The position numbers and the translations under genes were made by a program. The notes under the pieces were generated by a model. That model made no database searches and was not told the DNA's origin. It worked only from the letters and a program-made list of their open reading frames with translations. From Pomphorhynchus laevis (taxonomy: Eukaryota > Acanthocephala > Palaeacanthocephala > Echinorhynchida > Pomphorhynchidae), in NCBI GenBank assembly GCA_012934845.2, contig WNNJ02000334.1, forward strand, positions 45,805 through 109,804: a DNA stretch of 64,000 nucleotides. Reading direction: 5' to 3'. This document shows positions 40,401 to 52,400 of this stretch, one piece after another. Positions within the stretch are counted from its first letter, which is position 1, and every line of letters starts with the position of its first letter.

Positions 40401-43400
40401 ATTATAAATAATAAATAATTAAATAAGATTTTTATACAATTTATATTTATATTAAGTTAAAATTTATAATTAAAATTTAAAGTCAATTTTTATGAATTGA
40501 CTAATAAATAACAGACGATGTACAAGAATAAAATTCTTAATTTTAAAATTAAGAATTAAAATTAAGATTCTTGATTACAAACTACTTACAATATAATATA
40601 CATACAATATAATATACATACAATATAATATACATACAACGAACGATTTCAGAACAGTTTATATTCATAAAGCCAAACATTACTTCAACGGAGTTAACGA
40701 TTACTTCAACGGAGTTAAAAAGTCTTGGTTATTAAAATTCTTACAATAAAATACATACAATAATTGTTCAATTATATTTGAACAATCAAAGACGAATCGA
40801 GAATCCTGATAATGTGTGCCAAGAAGAAAAATGTATCAAGAGGTAGGCAAGCAAACTCAGGGGATACCGACAACAACAGGAAATTCGAGAGTGTACAAGT
40901 GGAATGTTCAACTAGCGGTTGTCAAATTTGGACATCGGTAACACATATTTGTGATTTTGGTGATGATACCGGTGACGGGCCACCATTCTATTGCGGATTT
41001 TTTGCGGCGAAGCAAATCAATGTGTTGGTTGAACGTTTAAATCAATTGGAAAAGATATTGCAGTGTGACGGATTTGGTCAAGTTCCAAATGGATCTATCC
41101 CGGTAAACGCAGCTTCTACCGAATGCGTATCAGCTGAATGCAACCTACACAAACGTGCTACCTTGGCTAACATCCCCAAATCACAGTCTGGTAGTAATAA
41201 CAACCGGGTGGATAACGACGAACCGAACGTATCTGCTGTCCCCTCAGAAATGGCTCACAACTCGCAAATGCAAATATCGCGACGACGATCTTCAGTAATA
41301 ACCGCACAACCTCAACATGAATCTATAAAATCCTCAATAATGACGCCAGGTAACATTCAACATGATGTAGGCATGACTAGGTCTGTACTTCTTAGAGGTG
41401 TTTCAAAAGCAAATGTGATTAACTCTCAAGACACTCCTTCACTTAATAGCATGGCATCTGCATATGAATCTCGTCAGGTACCTCGAAGAAGGGAAGATTT
41501 TCATAACCGTGAACAGTGTTTAATTATTGCAAACGTAAAGGAATCTGTCGCTATAAATAGCCAGGCACGATTAGACGACGACTTGGGACATCTACAATCC
41601 ATTCTTTCGGTGGTATTGCATAAATGTCAAGACGAAGTTGTTAAGAGCATGAAGATAAAGGCCGCTTTTCGTCTCGGTAAGATAAGTAATGAGTTGAGAC
41701 CCAGACTGCTCAAAGTAGTGTTCAACCCTGCTGAAATTATTCACATAATCTTTAACGGCGCATATCGTTTGAAAGGGTCGAGTATACGTCTGCTACGCGA
41801 TCTGAGCATAGCTGATCGATTACGTTTGAAAGAGGCTAAATCAGAGTTAGCATGTTGATTAGAGTTAGGTGAAAAGAATTTGACAATACAAAATTTTCGA
41901 GTTGTGCGGAGTCGTCTACATATTCATTGGAAGGGACTGTCAGATGTGATCAATCCTGCAAGCCTTCTTACCACTTTGGCGCCCTCCGCCTAAGACGTGA
42001 AATATTCACTGTTTCACCTTGCCTCAATGTCGATCGGTGTATTCGTGAATTTCGAAAATCTCTTCGCGATTTTTCCTTCAAGTTGAGCACAAATAATGGT
42101 GGTTTAAAAATCATTTACTCGAATATTCGTAGTCTACTTAATAAGTTAGATGAAATAAAATGTCTCTTTCAAGATATCGTACCAGATGTAGGTATTTTCA
42201 CAGAATCTTGGCTTAGTTCGTCAATAGCAGACGTAGATATATTCATTGAGGGATACAGCATAAGTAGAAGTGATAGAACAGGGAAAATTAGAGGAGGTGT
42301 TATCGCGTATATCTCTAATAGGCTTCAATTCCGAGTAATTGAAACTCTTAGTGATGCTATTAACCATAATGAAGCATTGTGTATTAGGCTATATTGTCAA
42401 CACCCAATAACGGTATTGACTGTGTATCGTTCTCCAAGATCAAACACAGATAGCATAGCTGCTTTAATGGAGAGTAGTTATTGTGATAGATTTGTTGTAC
42501 TCGGTGATTTCAACATGCCATCTGTGAATTGGGTTAATTACACTTCCAATGACTCGGATGTCGAGAGTTTGAAGCTACTTGGCTTAATAAACAGCTTGGC
42601 TTTTAAGCAACATGTCAGTTGCATTTACGTTCATCACAATGCAAATAAAGATTTAAAGTTTTTACTTGTTGTTTGCTACCAAAAAAACTGTCCACATGCA
42701 AACTGAGTGTAACATATATAGAAATAAATCAAAGCGTTATCGCAACATAGTGTTAGTGAACAATCAATAGAGTTTTACCGACAGTGTATGAATTAGATGC
42801 ACTGCCACTACGTAACATTCCTCTTCACCATCAATTACTTGGACGATCTTAGGTTGCCACATTCTAGCCGTATCGGACAGGTACTCTTTTTGTACGTGTA
42901 GATCGTCGCAAAGTTTGTTGCTCCTCGTTGATCTTTGTATCCGGTTCTTGCAATTGATTTGACGCTGTATTGGTCGGTTCATTCTGATGAACACTAGATC
43001 TGTCGGTCGGACTATCAGGTTGAACTAAACTTTAACCATCAACTTCCTTGCTAACGATATTCGGTCGATCAGTCTCACTCTCGTATTGAACTGACTCTTT
43101 ATTCACATCAACATTGATATTCTTGTCAAATCCGCGTATAGTGTCAGCGTGTACTTTGTGATTCTTGCCATTTCCATAAATTACGTATGATGTCCACCCA
43201 CTACGGTCGATTATATGTCCTCGTGACCATGGTTTGGTGTTGTTTTTTTCGATACCATCTTTTTCGTCGAACTCGAACTGTCGAGGTTTACTTTTCTTAT
43301 CAAAATAACGTTTGCTATTTTTTGATAGTGGTGAATTGTCGATTGTGGTGTAGGCTTTATCCGATCCAATAGTGTCAGTAACCTATATCCTTTCAACATT

Positions 43401-46400
43401 TCCGACGGCGGTTTGATTAACCGCCGTCGGAAATAATAAGCAAACTGCTTCTGATGTCCCGCTTCCCATTTCCACTTGATTCTACTTGAGATCAATTAGC
43501 ACAATCCAGAACAATGGCAACGTATGTAAGGAATAAAGCGCTGCAAAAATCCAACTGTACCAAGAAAAACACGAAGTACTTTTTGACTAATAGGCGAGGG
43601 GATATCCTGAATTGCTTTAATCTTTTCATCGTCGGCTCGAATAGCGGGTCCATCTAATATATGACCCAAGAACTTAACAGTTTTCTTCATAAACATACAT
43701 TTATCTTGCTTGACTTTCAAACCGACATCCAATAGTTTCTGCAGCACACAATGTAACCGATTAGGATGTTCATTATCCGTCCCTGCTGATATTATAATGT
43801 CATCGACGTAAACCGCTACACCGGGAATGCTACCTAGTAAATTGTACATATACCTCTGAAATACAAGGGGAGCTACAAACAAGCCGAATGGAAGACGGCG
43901 ATAACGGTAAAAGCCAAACGGAGTAGAAATGTTAAGATATTTCCTGGAATCCTTGTCAACGTGCATTTGTGCGTATGCATCCTTCAAATCGAGTATTGTA
44001 TAGGAAGTACCATCAGATATTTTACTCAACAATTCCTCAAATGTCGGCAACTCATAAGTATCACATCTTAAGAATGGATTTACTTCCGCTTTAAAATCCG
44101 CACACATTCTCAATGAATTGTCTTTTTTTGGAACTAAAACTATATGATTAGCCCATTCAATAAATTCACGTCCCAAATTTACAGGCTCAATTGTTAAATT
44201 ATCGACTAATCTCAAAATCTCGTACTTTAACTTGTCTTTAAGAGGCAGTGGTACTGGAGGAGCAGGTACACATTTTGAAATTGCATTCGGATTAAGTTTT
44301 AATTGTACTACATAACCCTTTACACTTCCAAAATCGTTACTAAAAAAAGGATTTATTTTAACGTGGCAAATGCCTGCCAGCGCACGCTTACATGACCACA
44401 ACAAAACAAGACTGTGAATCAGGTGTCGAAAAGGTGTGAACGGAAAAGGTGTTTGAATGTGAAAAAGGAGGGGGCGCAGCGGACATCGAGAGGGAGTAGA
44501 TTCCAGGCGAGTGAGGCGGCGACGATGAAGGATTGGAGACCGTAGTTTTTGGAGTAATAAGGAACGTGGAGTAAGATGGTATGACAGGAACGAAGCGATA
44601 GCGAGGTGGGGCGAGTATCGTCTAAGAAAGGAAGGTTGATGAACGATGGGAAGCCGACAGCGATGAGACGAAAAGTAACGAGAAGAAGGCAGAGTTTGAT
44701 GCGGATGTGGATGGTGGGCCAGGAGAGTTGGGCAAAATATGTGGATGTGTGGTCGAAGCGACGAAGACGAAAGAGCACTCGAACGGCGGTGTTGATTATT
44801 CGTTGTAGGGGTAGGATTATGGATTTTGGAGAATTGGCGAAAAGGCTAAGGCAGTAATCGATTTTAGGGAAAATAAGCGATGAAAGAAGAGACATACAAG
44901 AACGGAAGTCGATAAGAGGGCGGATACGGTGGATGTCACGAAGTATTAAGTTAGATGAGCGGACCTTGTCACGGATGAAGGGTTTAAGGGAAAGGTGATC
45001 ATCGAAATGGAAGCCTAAGAAAGTGAGATTATGGACTATGGGGATTATCGATGAGGCAAAATATACATTGGGAGGAGATATGTTTTGTTTACGGGGGAGG
45101 ATCCACATTATTTTGGACTTTTCGGGGTTCAGAACGAGATGGAGATTAGAGAGACGTTTGTAGATAGAAGAAAGACAGTTGGAGGCAGAAATGCCGATAT
45201 CGTGTATGCGATGTGCGGGTGCATGAGCATAGATTAGAATGTCATCGGCGTATTGCATGACCTTAAAGGAGTAAGGTTTGATAAACGGAGAGAGATCGCC
45301 AAGCATAAGAGAGAAAAGCAGGGGACCTAGGACTAAACCTTGTGGGACCCCGCAAAAAATAGGGATGGGAGGGGAGAATGATGGATTAGAACAGACGCGA
45401 AAGGAATGGTCGGATAGATTTGAGGCGAACCATGCTACGGAGGAAGAAGAAAAGCCGTAATCATAACGAAGGCGATAAAGGAGGACGGAGTGGTCGACAA
45501 TGTCGAATGCTGAGGAGAGGTGGAGGGAGATGAGAACACTATATAGAGCCTTGTCTCGAGAAATGAGTAAGTCGTTATACACTTTTATGCATGCGATTTC
45601 TGTCGAGTGATTAGAGCGGAAAGCGGATTGGAAAGGAGGGTACAGATTGGATGAGGAGAGATAAGCGTTGATCTGTATTAAGATGAGGCGTTCTAAGAGC
45701 TTAGAAAGAGTAGGGAGTAGTGAAATGGGGCGATAGCTAGATGGAAAGGAGGGGTCGAGCGATTGTTTCTTAAGGAGGGGACGAACGATTGCGGATTTCC
45801 AGTGTAAAGGGAAGATACGACTGCGGATAGACGACTTAAACAAGGTTGTGAGAAATAAGGATATCGATAAGCATATAGATTTTAATATGTGAGTAGGCAG
45901 GGGATCGGCAGGTGAGGTTTTGTTGGGCAAGGACATTATAAGGAGTTAGAAGGCGTAATATTAGTAACAATGACGCAACGATCGCGAGAAGCAAAGCGCT
46001 TTCGTAAAGGAGGACGACTGACGTGAGTAGGTGAAATCAAGATAGAAGAGCTGGCAGTTGATGATTTGGAGGGATTTGGTTTGACGACGGGAGACATAGA
46101 GGATAATGATAATAAATAGGGTGGCAAGCGATGTGAGGAAAGGTTATGAGTGGAAGGATAGTGGAGGTTGGTGGAGGTGATTTTGATTGATGGATGCAAG
46201 GTATTGAGAAACGAGACGGGAAGGACGGGACGTGGGGTGTCGGGGAGTGAAAATACATTAGTTGTAGCAATTTGCGGCTCCGTCACTGTCTCGGATTTTT
46301 TTATACCTCTTTCATCTGATTTAATATCTGACTTAATCTTTCAGACGATTCTAATTGATTTACAGAAATATTACGATTGATCTGTATTTGTGGTGGCCAA

Positions 46401-49400
46401 GGTATTTCCAACGCTTCAATCCAAGGATGACCAAATAAGTTTTTCTCTGATCCGGAAATCACCTTTGCATGCAAACACTTTTCGACCCCATTAAAATTCG
46501 CCCTGAGCAGACATCGACCCAAGCTTTTTAATTTCGAACCGCCATAACTGCGGAGCCATCGGCCTTCACTTAATTGTCGCGCACCAATTGCCGATCAGAG
46601 TTCACTTGATATAGTCGTGACCATAGCACCAGTATCATACTACATCACTGCTGGAATTTCATTTAAGGTCACTTTTATGACTGGTAGAAAATCACGACCA
46701 TTCTGGCTAACATTGCAAATTTGTAAATTGGCTAATTTTTCTTCCTCAGAACGTTCGCTACTGTATAATACCACTTGGTTGACAGCACCTCTGTGATGTT
46801 TGCAGCATCGGCGAATATGCCCCATTTTCCCACAGTTGAAGCATTTGACGTTTGTTGCCCAGCATTGTTGTTCGTACTTATGCTGTTAGCCATTACAACG
46901 AGGACACCGTGGCCTCATATTCTTATCTACATTCGATTGATACTGTGTATCCCTTTTACGAATAACCTTTACTTTGTTGACATTGCCAATTTCTTTGTCA
47001 GGCGTTTGATTTGCATTTGTCGTTAACATGTTTTTGGTACGTTGGGTCATTTCCCAATTTGTCGCGATTCGAATTACTTCATCGAGTGAAGGATTTTCTA
47101 ACCGAAGTGCAGCTGTTCTAATTTCTTCAACCGGCGTAAAGGCAACAATCAAATCTCGAGGTCTATCGTCGATTGCTTGATGAGCATTTACAATTAAGGC
47201 GTCGTAAAAAGCACACCGGCTTGCCAAACCTCTCGCCTCTGCCATCCAATCTTTATGAGACTGGTTCGATTTGTGTCTGCATTGAGAAAATGCGAACCGA
47301 GCAGCAACAACATGACAAGGTTTTTGAAAATGTCCATCCAAACACTTCATGATTGCATTAAATGTAATTTCTTCTTGCTTGTATGTTGGTAATAACTGAC
47401 CAATTATGCGAAAAATACATCTACCGCAACATGACAGCAGAAATTGTTTCTGACGCTCGCTCGATGTCACCCCAAACATCTTAAGATAATTCTGCAACTG
47501 TATTGAATAATCTTGCCACGAATCATTATTGGAATCAAATGGCTGAAACAACGGAATACTGCGGTGAACATCCTGGCTATTATTCGTTTGAAGATTAGCA
47601 ACAACTTGACTTAGCGTTCGCTGTTGTTCTAATGTCAATTACAGCATGTCATGAGGTAATAATCTTTCTTGTTGCTCGTTCATCTCACCCTCGTCGCCAT
47701 TTGTTGCATTTACGTTCATCACAATGCAAATAAAGATTTAAAGTTTTTACTTGTTGTTTGCTGCCAAAAAAACTGTCCACATGCAAACTGAGTGTAACAT
47801 ATATAGAAATAAATCAAAGCATTATCGCAACATAGTGTTAGTGAACAATCAATAGAGTTTTACCAACAGTGTATGAATTAGATGCACTGTCATTACGTAA
47901 CAATCAGTATTATAGAAACCGGCTCAACATGCAGTCAAGCAGTAGCGGGACGGAACCAATTATAACTGGTTCTCGATCACCCCTGTCCGTATTGACTAAG
48001 CAAGGATGTGGATCCAAACTTCAACAAAGTATAACTACAGAAAGCCGAAGTGGCAATATCGGTTGCAGCTCTTTTGACACATGTAATAATCATAAAGTGC
48101 ATGACTCTGAAGGGGAGCTTGATCGCTGTGGCCCGTGGCGTCGTCTGTCCAACTCAATTTCGTCAGACTGTGCGCATGTTGAATCTAAATCTAATAAACG
48201 TATCCGACATAAGGACTTTGACAGGTCTTGTTATATGTTGTTTGCAAATTTAAGTTAATCTGCAATTAGCGTTTCGCAAACTCGTTTGGATAATGACGTT
48301 TATGCAGTCAGGATCATTATTTCCACCATGTTCAACTATTCGGATCGAGATATTGTGTCCAAGTTAACTGTCAAGAGTATGTTTCGACTTGGTAAGAAAA
48401 CATCTGATAACCATCCTAGGCTTCAAAAGATTGTTCTCGAATCAGCTAGTGAAGCTAAGTCCCTCTTAAATCGAGGATTCAAACTAAAAAATCAACATGT
48501 TCGTATTTTAAAGGATCTTTCTCACGAAAAGCGTATTTTATTACTTAATGCTAAGCAGGAGCTTGCCCGTCGTCGTGGCGAAGGTGATGTGGATTTGTGT
48601 GTCAGAAATTTTCGTGTTTGCTAACGCAAGCCTTTTGTGCGTTGACAACCAATCTGCATGAACCTTTGAGTGCTGATTCTATATCTGTGGGTTCCCTTGT
48701 GGATTCCAATTTGGTAAAAACGGGTATTGCAGCTTCTGCAAATAAGCGTGATCTTATCATTGGCTATTTTAACATTCGTAGCTTGACTTCAAATCTGGAT
48801 AATCTTCGCATTATGTTGACTACAAAACATTTTGACGCCTTTGCCGTATCTGAGTCGTGGCTGCATAGTGGGATTGATTATGTTACAATTAATATTCAGA
48901 GTTATACCGAAACTCTGTCAGATAGGTGTGATGTTCGTCGCGGGGGTGGTGTTGCCATCTATTTAGCTCACGGAGCGGTTGTAGTCAGTTCGATCGAGTA
49001 CACCAATAGTGAAGGAACTTGTGAGTGCTTAGTGTTAGACGTAATATTATCCGAGCTTAGATTTTCGCTTGGTGTCTTTTATAGAACTCCTAAATCATCT
49101 GGTTTTGACGATGTACTGCGTAATGTGCTTCTTAATTCATGTAAGCATCATCGTCCTTTCATCCTATCTGGTGATTTTAAAATTCCGAGTATTGTGGTTA
49201 GTAATGTTGGTGCTTTTAGTATTGATCATTGCAATACTTCTGAAACTCAAATATGGCAATTCTTGACTCACGATTTATTACACGTTCAATTACTGACCTG
49301 TCCTACCAGAGTATGCAACAATAGTTCATCTATACTTGATCTACTCTTTTCTCGAAATTGTAATCATGTTTGTGACATACGCTATGCATCTTCTCTGGGA

Positions 49401-52400
49401 TGAGTGATCATGTAACCATTCAATTCGATATTCGTCCTTCTTTGGGGGGGGGCTATGATGGAGGATGCTGAGCCTAATTTGGTCAAATGGCTGTAACATA
49501 AGGCAGATCGCGCAGCACTCTTGACTTGTGCATATTGTATTAACTTTTGTTGTGATAAAGATTCAGTTGACCGTTGCTGGTATGTAATTCGCGATAAGTT
49601 ACTTTAAGTTTCAAATAAGTTTGCCCCAAAAATAGTAATCAAGAAACGTTACAACCGCAAGCCTGTTTGGTTTGACCATGATCTCAAGAAAGCACTGTAC
49701 GAATGAAACCGTTTCTTTAAACTATCACGTAATGACCCATCGTTCATCTCATCTTTCATACAAGCTCGTAATGTTTTTAAACGACTCTGCACTAATAAGC
49801 GTGTTCATTATAAGTACGACCTCGTAAATTCGATTGGTCAAAATTCCAAACGTTTTTGGTCATACATGCGCCAAAATGGGAATGTTCACTGTGGTATTCC
49901 TTACTTGGTTGTTAATGGTTGTCTATTGTCTTCTCGGTCGACATTGCCAAGGAATTTGCAAATGAATTTACTATAAGCAGTGTTTCGTCGGTATCCAACA
50001 TTGATTATGGACCACTCAGCTCTCATGTCCCCAATGATTCGATTTCTATTACTCATGATGAAGTATTTGCCAAATTGATTCGGCTATTGGGGTATTCATC
50101 TGCTGGTCCTGACGACATTCACCCCTTTCTTTTATGTATATGGAGTGCCCACCTTTCTCGGCCCTTGGCAATACTATTTCAGCTCTCTTTAAACTCTGGA
50201 AAATTACCGTTCGACTAAAAACGTGTTATGGTAGTACCTGTTGATAAGAAAGGTGTGCGGAACTCAGCTAGTAACTACAGGCCTATAAGTTTAACTATCC
50301 ATATAAGTAAAATTATGGAGCGTATAGTTCACGACAGGATAATGAGTCACTTGGTTGAGTCCGGACAGATTTGCTTTCAACAGCATGATTTCAGAAAAGG
50401 AAGATCTTGTCTGACGAATATCTTGTGTTCTCGTGAGGCATGGGTCGCAGAATTATCTTGAGGTAGCTCTATTGATGCAATGTTCCTTGATTTTAGTAAA
50501 TCATTCGATCGTGTGCCTCATTCTCAGTTGATACAAGCATTATTCGATCATGGCATTCCCCGGATGCTTGTAGCGTGGGTTGCTGATTTTCTGTCATCTA
50601 GGAGCTATATAGTACGGGCTGGTGATTGTTTTTCTTCTCCGCGTTATGTGACTTCAGGGGTTCCTCAGGGGACTGTGCTCGGCCCATTACTTTTTAACAT
50701 TTTCATCAACTCTCTGATGAGTAAACTGCAATGCCAATATCTTGCTTTCGCTGATGATTTGAAAGTGTCGAGCACTATTAATTCCCCAAAGGATGTAGAG
50801 TTTCTGCAAAGTGATATTGATAGGATAATAATTTGGAGTAGGCATACAGGAATACTATTGAACGTATCTAAGTGTATTCACCTTTGTTTCGGGTATAGTT
50901 CTGTACATGCCCGATATATTATAGGATCTCAAATAATTAATTGTGTATCTTATGTACGAGACCTTGGTATCATAATTCATTCTTCCTTGAAGTCTAGAAT
51001 GGACACTGAACGTAGATGTGCGTCTGCCAGAAGAATGTTGTACTTGATAAAAAAACTGCTTCAAGTTTGTGTCACCCACATGTTTTAAAATTCTATTTAA
51101 TGCATTTGTAAGACCACATATTGAGTTTGCGATACATGCCAGTTTTCCAACGTACAAAAAAGAGTTGAATGACTTGGAAAATATTTCTCGTCGTGGCAGC
51201 AAACTGTGTTCAAGTTGTTCTCATCAGAGTTATCGCGACAGACTTAAAACTCTGGGTATGATGATTGTGCACCAAAGACTGTACATCCTAAATATGTTAG
51301 TAATGTGGCATATCGCCAACGGCTCGGATGTATATACCCATTCGGTGGTTATCAACGATAGACGATGCCACAGAGGTCATCCATGTTGTTAGGGATAACG
51401 TCCCATGGTCGCAGTTCACGGTTGAATCGGTTGTTTCATCGTTGTGCAAAAGCTTGGAATCGACTAATGTCGAAAATCGTGATGGCCACAGACGTTAAAA
51501 CATTCCAGACAGCTCTCATAAATTGGACGATTAACAGCGGGAATAATGAAGATTACCCCTTTTATTGATATTTTATGTTGATTTTGGTGTATGTAATGAT
51601 GTTTTCTTGTGATCGAGCGAAACGGCTTTATAGCCAATGCTTGCTTGTAATAATTTTTAAAGGGAATTATTTATTTTTAATTTCTACCAATTCAGGTTCC
51701 TTCAAATGTGCCTCAAACATAATTTTTTTAATGTTCAATATGACTGTTTTAATAACTGTCAATTTCGCATACACCAAGCGTTAACCCTTACCAGTGCTAT
51801 TCCAATTTTCTCCTCAAATATGAGATGTTATCACAATATTTGATTTCGTCACTGTGTGATCTGATGGAGGCAATCCGCCTTAACATACTGTCATCCTCTA
51901 AACCAAGACCACATGAAGTGGATACAATGAATGGAGTAAAAGTAGCCTTTTCGATATTCACGACCCGTTCCAAATATTTAGCTTTCTTTAACAATAATAA
52001 GGATTAGAGGTCATCAGGAGGAACTGCTATGTTATCAGGTATCGGACCTTACTCTTAGACCTATCATAGCAGCGCTGCCAAATACATGCTAATGACGTAT
52101 TACTCTGATGAAATTTGATTATCTGGTGTATCTTTTTCTAATACAAAGTATATTATTTATAATCCATCCATAAAAATTTGCCACTTAAGAGTTTAAATTT
52201 ATTTTTTATATTATTGTGTTGATTTATATATTGTAAGTTTAATATTTTGTTGATTTATACTTCGCCATATAATAAATAGAAAATATTAATCAAACTTGCT
52301 TGAAAATAAGTATAAAAATGTTAATGGCGTATAAATAACACATAATAATATTAAATTATTTGTATTATTAAATGTATTATTATAGTTTCAGTATTTCTGA

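Larger units (their letters stand above)
42618..47902 (-). mobile_element. Gypsy-type LTR retrotransposon (internally damaged, with nested insertion)
   Basis: Two 200-bp LTRs (42618-42817, 47703-47902) in direct orientation flank, on the minus strand, a PBS-like TGGCGACGAGGG just inside the 5' LTR, gag, protease, RT and the end of integrase. RNase H and most of integrase are deleted between about 43496 and 43490, and family X copy X-d interrupts pol. The two LTRs differ at five positions by eye, all transitions. No clear target-site duplication: the left flank is CR1-4, the right flank CR1-5. Confidence 0.9.
47903..51665 (+). mobile_element. CR1-group retrotransposon, 5'-incomplete (CR1-5)
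   Basis: Starts directly at the Gypsy 5' LTR, inside ORF1 (zinc finger missing). ORF1 47932-48624, endonuclease 48597-49400, RT 49919-51568, 3' UTR with GATCGAGCGAAACGGCT-TTAT-AGCCAATGC hairpin and end TTGTAATAAT. Several frameshifts, including at a run of nine G at 49444. Confidence 0.88.

Noticed and set aside
52080-52130. CTGATGA motif as a hammerhead ribozyme core in the PLE fragment
   Set aside because: No matching GAAA core and flanking stems at the right spacing could be found.
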